This document shows, in pieces, positions 19,306-29,109 of a stretch of DNA of 64,000 nucleotides. Made by a program: the position numbers and the translations under genes. This DNA comes from Saprospiraceae bacterium. Its GTDB lineage: Bacteria; Bacteroidota; Bacteroidia; Chitinophagales; Saprospiraceae. The stretch lies in contig JADKBV010000011.1 in NCBI GenBank assembly GCA_016714895.1, positions 434,001 to 498,000 on the forward strand, read 5' to 3'. Numbering within the stretch: position 1 is the stretch's first letter; the number at the start of each line of letters is the position of its first letter. The notes beneath the pieces were generated by a model that saw nothing but the letters and a program-made list of their open reading frames with translations, did not search any database and was not told the origin of the DNA.

Positions 19306-20009
19306 TTTCTTGTTGTCAATGTCGTTTGTTGTCGTCTTTTAAGCTGCCGCATAACTTGCTACTATACGCAATAAAATGTTAGCAACTTTCGGGTTTTTCA
19401 ACCTTTGGCAGCCTCCATTTGCACAGGAATACGATAAGGTAAACCATTTATAAATCGGGACCACCCTCTCCAAAAATAAAAAACCTGGTTCAAAAAAATC
19501 GCTTCTGTCCATATCACTGCCGTATGCTACAACAAATGTAAAAAAGATTTTGGTAGAGTGGAGGAGTATGTTATATTTTTTAGAAAAAAAGAATAAAAAT
19601 ATTTCCGGTAACATAAACTTTTGCAAAAAATCATTTTTAGCCGGAACTGAAGGCAGGCTCGTTGAAAGCTAAAGTAGGTTGTGGAAAAAAAGGGGTGGTA
19701 TTTGGGTTGTTTAACTGTTGAATTGTTTAAATGTTTAATTGTTAACTGTTGAATTGTTTAATTGTTTAACTGTTTAATTGTTTAACTGTTTCGATGCTTC
19801 GCACGATGGGACGATAAACTTAAGGGTGGAACCTTCTTAGTCTCAATCTTAGCCTTAACCATAATCTAAGATCTCAGGGCTAACGCGCCTTTTTTAAATG
19901 ACGATTTGACGAGTTGATTCCTAAAGTATTCAAAATGACGAGTTGGGTCTTGGTAGTGTCGGGAAGGTCTAATATACCAACACTTAATACTTCAACAAGA
20001 ATACTTTTT
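19306..20009. other. Intergenic region with attC-like end and T/A-rich tandem repeats
   Basis: Contains the third attC-like end (19343-19400), a run of TTGTTTAACTG/TTGTTTAATTG units at about 19703-19790, and one half of a GGGCTAACGC palindrome (about 19873-19890) that recurs at 23.7, 36.1 and 53.7 kb. I see no gene. Confidence 0.5.
19343..19400 (-). repeat. attC-like end upstream of merTP
   Basis: The plus-strand box GCTGCCGCATAAC (19343-19355) is complementary, bar two positions, to GTTATGCGGTCGGC (18456-18469) at the other end of the merTP unit. It is followed by ATACGCAATAAAATG and further bases that differ from the other sites. This is the expected R' end of a preceding attC site. The outer limit is uncertain. 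Confidence 0.55.
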
Positions 20010-20324
20010 TTATTTGCCTAATGCTTCCAGTTGTTTAAAGACAGGAACTAATGATTTCCCTTTTTCCGTAAGGTTATATTCGATATGGAGTGGTTTTAGT
20101 CTGATGGTTACTTTTTCTAATAAACCCACTTCCTCCAATTCTCTCAATGCTACAGATATCGTTTGTTTGTTTGAGCCTTCGATGTACCGAAGTAAACTGC
20201 TAAACCTTACCGGTGCTTCTACGGACATCCGGAAAATTTCGGGTTTCCATTTGCCGGCCAACAATTTTAAAAGTCCTTTGGCAGGACAAGTTTCGGATTC
20301 TTTTTCTTCTGTTTTATTAGTCAT
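20010..20324 (-). CDS. HxlR-family winged-helix transcriptional regulator
   Basis: 104 residues, typical for HxlR/DUF24 regulators. Features: an N-terminal Cys (ETCPAKGLLKLLAGKWKPEI) of the kind used for redox or electrophile sensing, the recognition helix region SNKQTISVALRELEEVGLL, and the wing RLKPLHIEYNLTEKGKSL. It is divergent from the DsbA-like lipoprotein gene with 80 bases between the start codons, so it probably controls that gene and itself. Confidence 0.9.
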   Translation of the reverse strand: MTNKTEEKESETCPAKGLLKLLAGKWKPEIFRMSVEAPVRFSSLLRYIEGSNKQTISVALRELEEVGLLEKVTIRLKPLHIEYNLTEKGKSLVPVFKQLEALGK

Positions 20325-20337
20325 GTTTTTCTGACTT

Positions 20338-20369
20338 ATTGTTTATAAAAATTAAAGTACTCACCTTTG
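20338..20369 (+). promoter_or_regulatory. Candidate promoter of the DsbA-like gene
   Basis: CACCTTTG (20362-20369) matches the Bacteroidota -7 box TAnnTTTG at all but one position, with TTG about 21 bases upstream. It lies between the divergent starts, where an HxlR operator would be expected. Confidence 0.4.
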
Positions 20370-20404
20370 CATAAATTTATGTGATAGTGGTTATCTTTTT
20401 AAAA

Positions 20405-21412
20405 ATGAACATTACTGTATTTATAATAATATTATTCACCATGAATGGTTTACAATGCCGTTCAAAAAACAATGTGCTCATGCAAGAACAAATCAATCCA
20501 TTGTTATGTAATCCGGAAAGTGGTATATGCGAAATACCAGGCGAAAATACAATATCATCTGAACATAACGTGGAGATATCAGAAAATAAACCGGTTAAAA
20601 TTATCTATTTTACAGATCCTATTTGTTCTTCCTGTTGGGGCATCGAGCCTCAATTACGCAAGTTGAATTCAGAATACGGACATCTTATAGAAATAGAATA
20701 CCGAATGGGTGGATTACTTCCTGATTGGAGTTACAACAGTGGAGGTATCAGCAAACCCTCTGATGTTGCTCACCATTGGGACGAAGTGAGCTTACATTAT
20801 GACATGCCTATTGATGGCGATGTATGGCTCGAAGATCCTTTGACTTCTTCTTATCCACCGTCTATTGCCTGTAAAGCGGCTCAACTCCAGGACGATTCAA
20901 AAGCTGTTTTGTTTTTACGTGAAATCAGAGAAATGGTATTCCTGCAAAAAAAGAATATAACAAAAATGGAACATCTGCAAAAAGCAGCAGAAAAGGTTGG
21001 ATTGGACGTAAATAAATTTAAAAAAGATTATGAGGGCGAAGCAAAAAATCTTTTTCTGGAGGATTTGGAATTGGCAAAAAAATCAGGAGTAAGAGGATTT
21101 CCAACCATTTTTATGTCCAATAAAGCAGGTAGTACGGAAGTGGTTTATGGATCTAAACCTTATACAATATTTGAAAATGTATTGTTGAAACTTTATCCTG
21201 AATCGACCAAAACCAATTATGAAAAAACATGGTCCTACATTTTTTCAAAATATCATACATTGACAGCAAAAGAATATTCAGAGTTATCAGGGACGGACCG
21301 AAAAAAAAGTGAAATTTTGTTGGATGAATTGGTTTCATCCGGAAAATTAGAAAAATATGCCACAAAAAACGGAGCTATCTGGAAACTTAAAAATCCGGAT
21401 TCCGACCATTGA
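20405..21412 (+). CDS. DsbA-family thiol oxidoreductase lipoprotein (FrnE-like)
   Basis: 335 residues from ATG 20405. I prefer this over 20381 because it directly precedes a lipoprotein signal (MNITVFIIILFTMNGLQC). The thioredoxin-like domain (about residues 60-270) has the redox motif in FTDPICSSCWGIEPQL and the cis-Pro segment GVRGFPTIFMS, with a helical insertion as in DsbA/FrnE proteins. The last 70 residues (TAKEYSELSGTDRKKSEILLDELVSSGKLEKY) look like a winged-helix module, an unusual addition. Pairing with a divergent HxlR regulator suggests a thiol or electrophile stress response. Exact substrate unknown. Confidence 0.85.
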   Translation: MNITVFIIILFTMNGLQCRSKNNVLMQEQINPLLCNPESGICEIPGENTISSEHNVEISENKPVKIIYFTDPICSSCWGIEPQLRKLNSEYGHLIEIEYRMGGLLPDWSYNSGGISKPSDVAHHWDEVSLHYDMPIDGDVWLEDPLTSSYPPSIACKAAQLQDDSKAVLFLREIREMVFLQKKNITKMEHLQKAAEKVGLDVNKFKKDYEGEAKNLFLEDLELAKKSGVRGFPTIFMSNKAGSTEVVYGSKPYTIFENVLLKLYPESTKTNYEKTWSYIFSKYHTLTAKEYSELSGTDRKKSEILLDELVSSGKLEKYATKNGAIWKLKNPDSDH

Positions 21413-21540
21413 CCGGAAATATTATGTGTGTTTGAATCTTAGATATATAATTCTCCACCTGAAAGTTGCAATGTTTATTTGATTTGTCGATACGCTGAAG
21501 ATTTGAGGGGTAGCGGACGATGTGTTGCTTTGCGGACTTC

Positions 21541-23161
21541 CGAAAGCTCCTAGATTCCGCAACTTAGCTAACTTATTAAAGAAAAGTATGGTTTTAGGGG
21601 TGTTTGGGTAATGGAATTTCCTTTTCCTAAGTAAAGCGCTTTTTTTTGTTTTCTTATTTGTACAGAAATTAAGCTTAGTTGTTATAAAAAGGAACTGAAA
21701 TTTGAGTAAAGGGCATACCTATCCCAGGTTTTTATGAAGATTAATAGCAGTTTTCCTTATGCGTTTATGTTTGCAGTGGTATTTTACCGTAAACTCTCAG
21801 GTACCATTGTCTTGATGCTTTTTTCCAAACTGAGGGAATGGCAATGAAATTAAAAATGAAGCGTTTCATTCTGTGGTGAATGTTTACATTTTTATAGATT
21901 TTCGATAGATTAGAAATAATAACGTTGTAAAGGTTACGGCAAATAGCACCAAAATATAAGAAAACGGTATTTTTTGACAAATCTGAAAATGGAGGATAAT
22001 TCCAGCCAAAATCGTTTTTTAAAATATCAAATTGTTTTTCACAAGCTCCTCGTCGGTTATAAAAGTTTATTGCCTGTGGCAATGAAGTGGTAAAGTCATT
22101 GGTCAAAATGGCATGATAGTCATAAGGCTCGTTGGTAAACAAGTTGAGTTGTCCGTCTTTTCTCAGTTTTTTCTTAACAAGTAGCCTGTATTTTTTATCT
22201 TTATTACCTTGCTGGATAAAGGGCATGTACTCAATTTCACCTATAAAAACATCCTCACCACTTTGATCTTTGGTGTGGATCCAATTATCAATCATGGAAA
22301 AATATTTTTCCACGTAGCTATTTTTCGCCCCGATGTAAAACAACTTTACATATTTTTCAACAAGTGTAACCACTTCAAATTGGTATGATGCTGAATCAGC
22401 CCTAAACTTGTCAATTTTGAGATTTTATTAGATTGTAAATGTTGAAACATTCTGTTTAATGTATCCGTTTGAAACGCCTTAGCGTCGCTGTTTCCGTTCC
22501 TGTTTTCAATGTATAAAACGTTTTGTTCGTTTAAGATACATACTCCAGGTTGATAGCCGTAATCACGCTTATAGGTCATTTTACACCCTTCTTTTTCCGT
22601 GAAAATAATTGTGTTATCATAATCTAGGACCACTTCATTTTTATTAAACTCACCCAGCTTCTTAAGTAACTTAACGTTCATATCAGTAAGGGGCTGGTTG
22701 ATATTGAACTGGTGCTCTACAGTACCTCGTTTCGTGTTACAAAGTAATTGGTCAGAGGAGAGCCCACCTATTCTACGAAGTAAGGTGTCCGGACTACACA
22801 ATTTAAAAATGGGATTACTTCCAAATTGATTTGAAAGAATAGTCTTTGCATCCTCAATACAGTTTCCACCACAGAAATAAATACTGGAAAAAGAATAAAA
22901 TATATCTCTCCAACTATAACTTGACTTTGGGCTTAAGGAAGGTAAATTGTCATGAAGAATATGGCCAATTTTCAATTTCTCAAACTCCTCAAGAACAAAA
23001 TTTATTCCCCCAAATGCATTAATACTGTTAGAATATCGTACTTTCATGGCACTTATTGTTAGCAGCACCAATATAGGTGAATAAGTACATAAGGCAAAAT
23101 GTTATTAATCAACATTTTGCCTTATTTTTTATAATCTAGCTGCGGAATCTAGGAGCTTTCG
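21541..23161 (-). mobile_element. IS1380-family insertion sequence
   Basis: About 1.62 kb bounded by 21-bp perfect inverted repeats: CGAAAGCTCCTAGATTCCGC(A) starting at 21541 and its complement ending at 23161. It contains one minus-strand transposase gene broken by a frameshift. I see no target-site duplication next to the repeats (flanks ...CTTC and AAAT...). One end sits beside the multi-hairpin repeat cluster at 23.2 kb. Confidence 0.88.
21765..23071 (-). CDS. IS1380-family DDE transposase, frameshifted
   Basis: Two overlapping minus-strand frames, 23071-22346 (241 residues) and 22373-21765 (202 residues), form one transposase of about 430 residues. The first covers the N-terminus and the DDE domain start (NEVVLDYDNTIIF; ENRNGNSDAKAF). 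The second continues from YQFEVVTLVEKY through YNRRGACEKQFDILKNDFGWNYPP with the conserved E of group 1 DDE enzymes. At about 22390-22400 the sequence AGTTTAGGGCT would need one more T to give SFRADSASYQF, the expected IS1380 motif. So this is either an inactive copy or a homopolymer error. Confidence 0.88.
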
Positions 23162-23204
23162 AAATGAGGAGTTGATTATTTGAGTAGTCGGGTCGAAGCG
23201 GCAC

Positions 23205-23480
23205 GCGAATGCCCACAATCCTGAAAGGATTGAATATGAATAGCCCCGAAAAATGAAATTCGGGGTAAAATCAAACGGGTCGCCCCAACCACGGAGTGGT
23301 TGAATAAAAGATTGGGGCAACATTATTTTCAAAATAATCCACAGAAGTTAAAATATTCAACCACTTTGTGGTTGGCATTTGGTTCGTTGCAACCCCGGGT
23401 TTCACCCGGGGTTATGGGTATTCAAGCCTTTCAGGCTTGGAGTAAAAAAATCACAGCAGGGCTAAATCGATGCAACATAT
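23205..23480 (+). repeat. Multi-hairpin dispersed repeat, copy 1
   Basis: A series of short hairpins: CCTGAAAGG, CCCCG...CGGGG, CCAACCACGGAGTGGTTG, CAACCACTTTGTGGTTGG, CCCCGGGTTTCACCCGGGG and CAAGCCTTTCAGGCTTG. The same set recurs in inverted order at about 54,695-54,930. Confidence 0.75.
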
Positions 23481-23654
23481 GTGGGTCGACCACGACGGCC
23501 TGCTTTGCCCGGGTTTTACCCTGACCCTGGAGGGAACCCCGGACGATGATGGCCTCTGTTTGCCAAAACTACTGAAATCTAAATACTGGAATCCATTTTC
23601 TCTGGCTCCCGTTCAGGTTGGGGTAAAACAGAGAAAATGAACGAAAATAATTGG

Positions 23655-24055
23655 ACAATGTTTTAAGACATCAGGGCTAACGCCCCTCAAATTATCGTTT
23701 TTTGATTTTTCTACTAAGATAACAGGGCTAACGCCCCTATCCAAGATAACCATAAAATCTCTAAAAATCAACCACATAACCCAGACCCTGTGCGTCACCC
23801 TTCTTTCTTGAGAGAAGAAGGGGATGAGTAAAAACGGATAATGCGTAGCATTGATAATCAGGGTCGACCACACTTCCAGAAGGTTCGACAAAACTGCCTA
23901 AAACCTAATACCTAGCACCTAAAACCTAATACCTAGCACCTAAAACCTTTTTTAATTCTCCACCCGCGAGCCGTGGTTCGCGGTTCCTTCCCTATTTTGA
24001 GCCCTTGTGGGTGGGCTCAAAATTGCTTCGCAACGGTCAGTCACCCTTTAGGGAT
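23655..24055 (-). repeat. 0.4-kb dispersed repeat, copy 1 (inverted relative to 53.3-53.7 kb)
   Basis: Contains two GGGCTAACGCCCC palindromes (23674 and 23722 region), CCAGACCCTGTGCGTCACCC, GATAATCAGGGTCGACCACA, a run of TAATACCTAGCACC(TAAAACC) units and CACCCGCGAGCCGTGGTTCG...GGGCTCAAAAT. All these blocks occur in reverse-complement order at 53,340-53,712. Confidence 0.8.
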
Positions 24056-24837
24056 TTGGGGTAAACGACAAAAATGAACCGAAATTAATGTTTGATAAAC
24101 CATAGAAAACCGGCATCGGGGGGAGGCAGGGTAAGATTGCTGTCTGAATCACGGAGTTGGGAAGCTTAAGATAATTGAACAAGGCACCAGTTGCAAACTG
24201 GCGCCAGCGTGGGGGACTTTTTCAACAGACATTTTTATATTTACTTAATTTTTTTTTCAGAAACAATATTAATTTTGAAAAAGTCGTATGTTTCTAAAAA
24301 AAATTGCAAATAAAATGGATAATTGTGTAATTCTGTAACCTTAATAAAGCACGACCTTTACCTGACAAAAAACATCATAAAATTTTAAAAAATGATCGCG
24401 ATTCCATTTTTATAATAATGATATTTTGTTAGTTTTCGGAAGGTAAAACTGAAATATTATGTTTTCGATCTGAAGTACAGAACCTCATATTATAAATTGT
24501 TATGACATGTTTATAAGGCGAAGGACCGTTTTTTTAATTGGTTTCATAAACAGTTATATGTAAACAGTAATATATTGTTTATAGATTATCAGGCAATTGT
24601 TGTGGAATTAAAAAAAGTTGAAAAATTTTCTGTTTTATATCATTTATTTTACGTAAATTTACTAAATTTTGGTAACATTTTTTAACAAATTCTAAAATTA
24701 ATTTATATGTAAATTTCTCAAATATTTATAGATCTTAAGCCATATTTTTTTCAAAATATTATACATAATGCTGATTTACATATGACTAAAGGTTTATCAA
24801 AGCAATCATATTTTATTTTGTATCATTTAAATTCAAA

Positions 24838-27033
24838 ATGATGAAAGTTATTATCCCAAAAATAATAAAAAGTAATTTTAAAACGAACAAAAGTAGTTAC
24901 TTGAAAAAGTTACATTTTTTAGTGTTCCTTCTTTTATGTATGTGTTTTCACACCGATGTCAGATCTGAAAAAATTTCATTCGATGGGAGTGGATACTTTT
25001 TCGATTCTTTTGATAAGACAAAAATTGAGTCCGGAACTTATGTGAATTATGCCAGGCAAGGTCTAACCGGAGATAACTTTTTGAACAGGTTTTATAAGAA
25101 TCCATTTTTACCCGGCAGATCATGGGTTGCTGCTGAAAGGATATGGAACAAACCACTTTCTGTACATTCAAATATTACAAGTTTACAACAAAGATATGTG
25201 GATTTGTCATCAGGTATGGCTCTTTTGTTGCCGCAAGCCAATAAAGTTTCTGCAACATCTAACCTATATTTTTTCGGGAATGAAAACGTTATTTCCCATT
25301 ATTTTGAAAAGAACATTTTACCGGATGCATTAAGATCTGCTCTTTATAATCCTGTGAACTTTAATCCTCATAAAATTTTTGTCGAAAGAAGTATAGGCAA
25401 TTTTGTTTGGGAAGATATGAATGGCAATGGTATCCAGGATATTGGAGAGCCCGGAATTCCAGACGTTTATGTTCATTTGTTTTCTGAGAGTGACGTCCTG
25501 ATCGACACCCGGTTGACAGATGATCAGGGATTTTACGCATTTGATTTTATACCTGAGGGATTTTACAGACTCAGATTTGATATTCCGACAACCTACACGC
25601 CGACATTTGCTTTTGAAGGCGATCCGGATGTGGATAGCGACATCGACAGTTTGGGAGAAACACAGTTGTTTGAATTGACCGTTGATTTTGATGCCATGGA
25701 CCTGGATGCAGGATTCTACAGATGTATACCTGTCGGTGAATTTGTCTGGTACGATTTCAATTTGAATGATGTCCGGGATAATTTTGAAAACGGTATCAAT
25801 GGATTGGAAATAAGACTATACAAACATGATACCATGGTTTGGTCATTGTTTGACACAGTGGTTACCGGACAAAAGCCCAATACACCGTCTGAGGATGGAT
25901 ACTGGAAATTGTGTGTGCCCCCAGGCATTTATTATGTTGAAGTAGATTTGCCATCATCGGGACTGGTCCGCGTCAGACCGAATATAGGCAATGATCCGGA
26001 AAGAGACAGTGACATAACCAACTATTATGGCCCTTTTACAACAGATAGTTTTACCGTGGTAAGCGGACAAATGAAATGTGACATTGGCGCCGGATTTTAT
26101 CCATCGGCTGTTGTTGGCAACAAAGTTTGGCTCGATACAAACAGAAATGGAATTCAGAATACCGGAGAACCGGGGGTGCCCGGCGTTTTGGCCGAAGTTT
26201 TTGAGGTAAGTACAGACTCTTTATTAGGATCAGACACAACAGACAGCATCGGAGAATATTATGTAAGTAATATAGGCAGGACAGATATTTTCGTAAGGTT
26301 TACCCTGCCGGCAGATTTAAGCCATTTGCTTCCGACCATACCAAGAAACGGTAGTGACGAACTGGACAGCGACGTAGATAATACTTTCGGTTTGGGTACC
26401 ACAAGAAGTATTCACATTGAACCGGCTTCAGAAAACTTTAATATCGATTTCGGGGTTTTTGAATTTTTATTGCCTTTGGAATGGCTTTATGTACGGGCTG
26501 TAAAAGAATCAGATGGTCATACTATCACTTGGGCGACACAAAACGAAGTAAACACTTCCCATTTTAATGTAGAAAGGCAAAGACAGGGAGAGTCAGATTT
26601 TGTTGAATTGCCGGGGAAAATTGCCGCTAACGGTACTGCCGCCATACAACAGAATTATATATACACTGACAAGGATATTTCAAAATCAGGTATGTATACA
26701 TATCGTGTCAGACAAACGGATCTTGACGGTAAATACAAATACAGTCAGGAGGTGAATCTTTTACAATATGCCGAACATCAGATAGATTTGTTTCCGAATC
26801 CTGCAAAAAACAGCAGCAATCTGACGATTCATCTGGCACAGGATGCCCGGGTGACGGTAATGATTCTCGATGAAACCGGCGCCCTGGTGACAAAAGTATT
26901 AACGTCAGCAAATACCGGAAAGGGTAGCCACCAGATTCCTTTAGGTCATGATGGTTTGAATTCAGGCATTTATATAGTTCATATCGAAATCGATGGCCAA
27001 AAAACGCTGAAAAAGCTGGTCATATTGGAATAA
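24838..27033 (+). CDS. SdrD-like surface protein with T9SS sorting domain
   Basis: 731 residues. An N-terminal signal region (LKKLHFLVFLLLCMCFHTDVRS, hydrophobic core near residues 28-42) is followed by about 140 residues without a recognised fold. Three SdrD B-like repeats come next: SIGNFVWEDMNGNGIQD (near 183), IPVGEFVWYDFNLNDVRD (near 298) and VGNKVWLDTNRNGIQN (near 421). A fibronectin-like segment (HTITWATQNEVNTSHF) and a T9SS type A tail (DLFPNPAKNSS ... KKLVILE) follow. From about residue 180 it is strongly similar to the end of the giant protein at 2-6499, so the two are paralogues that differ in repeat number. Surface location is predicted; function unknown. Confidence 0.88.
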   Translation: MMKVIIPKIIKSNFKTNKSSYLKKLHFLVFLLLCMCFHTDVRSEKISFDGSGYFFDSFDKTKIESGTYVNYARQGLTGDNFLNRFYKNPFLPGRSWVAAERIWNKPLSVHSNITSLQQRYVDLSSGMALLLPQANKVSATSNLYFFGNENVISHYFEKNILPDALRSALYNPVNFNPHKIFVERSIGNFVWEDMNGNGIQDIGEPGIPDVYVHLFSESDVLIDTRLTDDQGFYAFDFIPEGFYRLRFDIPTTYTPTFAFEGDPDVDSDIDSLGETQLFELTVDFDAMDLDAGFYRCIPVGEFVWYDFNLNDVRDNFENGINGLEIRLYKHDTMVWSLFDTVVTGQKPNTPSEDGYWKLCVPPGIYYVEVDLPSSGLVRVRPNIGNDPERDSDITNYYGPFTTDSFTVVSGQMKCDIGAGFYPSAVVGNKVWLDTNRNGIQNTGEPGVPGVLAEVFEVSTDSLLGSDTTDSIGEYYVSNIGRTDIFVRFTLPADLSHLLPTIPRNGSDELDSDVDNTFGLGTTRSIHIEPASENFNIDFGVFEFLLPLEWLYVRAVKESDGHTITWATQNEVNTSHFNVERQRQGESDFVELPGKIAANGTAAIQQNYIYTDKDISKSGMYTYRVRQTDLDGKYKYSQEVNLLQYAEHQIDLFPNPAKNSSNLTIHLAQDARVTVMILDETGALVTKVLTSANTGKGSHQIPLGHDGLNSGIYIVHIEIDGQKTLKKLVILE

Positions 27034-27118
27034 TCATAAAAAGTAAGAACAGGTCCTTTGATCATTAGTCGGCCAAAAGATTTTTTCAAAAGATACCTGT
27101 CAGTAAAATACCCGAAAG

Positions 27119-27148
27119 CACAGGAATTACTAATCCTGTGTTTTTTTA
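27119..27148 (+). terminator. Rho-independent terminator after the 24.8-27.0 kb gene
   Basis: Stem CACAGGA / TCCTGTG with an eight-base loop, followed by seven T. About 85 bases after the stop codon. Confidence 0.75.
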
Positions 27149-27191
27149 TGTTATTTTTATACCTATAAGTCAAAAAATTCATAAATCACAG

Positions 27192-27199
27192 TAATTTTG
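27192..27199 (+). promoter_or_regulatory. Candidate -7 box for apbE
   Basis: TAATTTTG matches the Bacteroidota TAnnTTTG consensus and lies 24 bases before the preferred ATG at 27223. The -33 TTG element is not clear. Confidence 0.4.
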
Positions 27200-27222
27200 T
27201 GCCTTCTTACAATGCAGTAGTT

Positions 27223-28269
27223 ATGATTTCCCTTCGTTTGGTATTTATTATAAGTGTGTTATTGACATCATTTTGGTCATGCAAGCCCGAACAAACCTAT
27301 GTAACGTTGCAGGGCAAAACCATGGGAACGTATTACAAAGTAACTTTTGAAGATAAAAAAAATACCATAACTCAGAAAGCGATTGACAGCGTATTGGCCG
27401 AAGTTAATCTTTCCATGAGTACGTATATCAAAGAATCTACCATTTCAAAGTTTAATTATTCCAAAGATACCGTTTTCTGCTTTTTAAACAACGAAGACCT
27501 TTATTTTGAGGTAGTTTTTGACAAAAGCAAAGAAGTATATATTAAATCCAGAAAAGCATTTAATCCGGCCATCATGCCGCTGGTTAATTATTACGGATTT
27601 GGTTACGAAAAAAGTAAAAAGATTGAAAAGTTAGATACAAACTTTATTCAAAAAACCCTTCCTAAAATTAATTTTGATGATATCACTTTGAAGGTTTCCG
27701 GCGATACTGTATGTTTATATAAAAAATTTCCGGACTCTAAAATTGATTTCAGCGCTATAGCAAAAGGTTATGGGGTCGACCTGGTTGCTTCATTTTTGGA
27801 GCAAAAAAATATCCGCAATTTTATGGTGGAGATTGGTGGAGAACTTATAACCAAAGGGGTCAACGATCGCAATGAATCGTGGGTGGTCGGTATCAGCAGA
27901 CCATCGGAAAATGCTGAACTCGCTGAAGTCGAACTTTTACTCTCCGTTTCTAATGTCAGTATGGCAACCAGTGGAAATTACCGGAATTTTTATGAAAGTA
28001 AAGGCCAGAAATTTGCCCATATCATCGATCCGTTTACAGGCCAAAACAGACCGACCGATATCCTGAGTACTACCGTGATAGCTCCGGATTGTATGACAGC
28101 AGATGCTTATGCCACCGCATTTATGGTTTTAGGTCTGGAACAAGCCATGGAAGTTTGTGAGGAAAATAAAGAACTTGAGGCATGTTTTATTTACGATCTC
28201 GAAGGAGACGGCGTTTTTGAGTTTAAAATGACAAGTGGCTTCAAAAAATATATGTTAAACAAAGAATAA
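27223..28269 (+). CDS. apbE: FAD:protein FMN transferase (ApbE) lipoprotein
   Basis: 348 residues from ATG 27223; an upstream GTG (27199) is less likely because the lipoprotein signal MISLRLVFIISVLLTSFWSC begins at 27223. ApbE hallmarks are present: the QGKTMGTYYKV start, NPAIMPLVNYYGFG, DFSAIAKGYGVD, GGELITKG, TSGNYRNFYESKG and HIIDPFTGQNR, followed by an acidic metal-binding region (DCMTADAYATAFMVLG). It would flavinylate threonines of membrane redox proteins (for example Rnf/Nqr subunits) on the periplasmic side. Three bases separate its stop from the exonuclease start, so the two are probably co-transcribed. Confidence 0.92.
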   Translation: MISLRLVFIISVLLTSFWSCKPEQTYVTLQGKTMGTYYKVTFEDKKNTITQKAIDSVLAEVNLSMSTYIKESTISKFNYSKDTVFCFLNNEDLYFEVVFDKSKEVYIKSRKAFNPAIMPLVNYYGFGYEKSKKIEKLDTNFIQKTLPKINFDDITLKVSGDTVCLYKKFPDSKIDFSAIAKGYGVDLVASFLEQKNIRNFMVEIGGELITKGVNDRNESWVVGISRPSENAELAEVELLLSVSNVSMATSGNYRNFYESKGQKFAHIIDPFTGQNRPTDILSTTVIAPDCMTADAYATAFMVLGLEQAMEVCEENKELEACFIYDLEGDGVFEFKMTSGFKKYMLNKE

Positions 28270-28272
28270 TAC

Positions 28273-29109
28273 ATGAACAACTATTCAGAAATAGATTTAA
28301 AAATTGAAAAAGACCTTGTTTTTTTTGATGTGGAAGCTACCGGACTCAATGTTTTAAAAGACAAAATCATTCAGATAGCGCTGGTAAAATTTTCTAAAAA
28401 CCAAGCTGCTCCGGAAGAAAAAACATTTCTCATCAATCCGGGAATTCCTATTACGGAGGAAGCGATGGCCGTACATGGTATCACGCCCCAAATGCTTAAA
28501 AATAAACCGGTTTTCAGTCAGGTTGGTCAGGAAATTTATGACTTTATTGGAAATGCTGATTTGGCAGGATATAATTCGGACAGATTTGATATTCCTATGT
28601 TGATGGAAGAATTTCATCGTATGGGATTGACTTTTTCTATTGAAAAAAGACGATTGATTGACGTCCAGAAGATATTTTATAAAATGGAGCCCCGTACCCT
28701 CAGAGCAGCTTATAAGTTTTATTGCGGCGAAGAACTAATCGATGCCCACGATGCTATGGCAGATGTAAAAGCTACCATTCATGTGCTCAAAGGTCAGTTG
28801 GCTATGTACGAAAACACAGATTTTGCGGATGCTGATGGCAATATCACCGAACGGCCGGTCAGAAATGACATGAATGCTCTGGCGGATTTTACCAACACTG
28901 ATGGTATGCTCGATGTAACCCAACGTCTGAAAATCAATATAAAAGGAGAAGTTGTTTTTAATTTTGGAAAATATATCGGTCAGCCGGTCAAAGATGTGTT
29001 CAAACAGGAAAGAAATTATTACTCCTGGATCATGGAAAAAGACTTTTCTGCACAGGTAAAACAGATTGTTGACAAAATTTATAAAGAAGAAATCCTTAAA
29101 AAACCTTAG
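28273..29109 (+). CDS. DnaQ-like 3'-5' exonuclease (DEDDh)
   Basis: 278 residues. Exo I motif FFDVEATGLN (Asp and Glu metal ligands, about residues 17-20), Exo II in LAGYNSDRFDIPML (about 98), and Exo III with HDAMADVKAT (about 156). This is the DEDDh pattern of DNA polymerase III epsilon relatives. The C-terminal 80 residues (FNFGKYIGQPVKDVF ... YYSWIMEKDF) form the small added module seen in many Bacteroidota exonucleases. Probably a stand-alone proofreading or repair nuclease in the cytoplasm; not the replicative epsilon with certainty. Confidence 0.88.
   Translation: MNNYSEIDLKIEKDLVFFDVEATGLNVLKDKIIQIALVKFSKNQAAPEEKTFLINPGIPITEEAMAVHGITPQMLKNKPVFSQVGQEIYDFIGNADLAGYNSDRFDIPMLMEEFHRMGLTFSIEKRRLIDVQKIFYKMEPRTLRAAYKFYCGEELIDAHDAMADVKATIHVLKGQLAMYENTDFADADGNITERPVRNDMNALADFTNTDGMLDVTQRLKINIKGEVVFNFGKYIGQPVKDVFKQERNYYSWIMEKDFSAQVKQIVDKIYKEEILKKP

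Larger units (their letters stand above)
23162..24837. other. Repeat-rich gene-free region
   Basis: 1.7 kb without a supported gene. The first 0.9 kb is dispersed repeats (listed separately). From about 24,230 to the start at 24838 it is very AT-rich unique DNA that probably holds the promoter and leader of the surface-protein gene. Confidence 0.6.

Noticed and set aside
19703..19790. TTGTTTAACTG-type repeats as a regulatory array
   Set aside because: Simple low-complexity drift; similar AT-rich runs at 36,308 and 55,165 have no consistent relation to genes.
21537..23165. Target-site duplication for the IS1380 copy
   Set aside because: Bases directly outside the inverted repeats do not match, so recent simple insertion cannot be shown.
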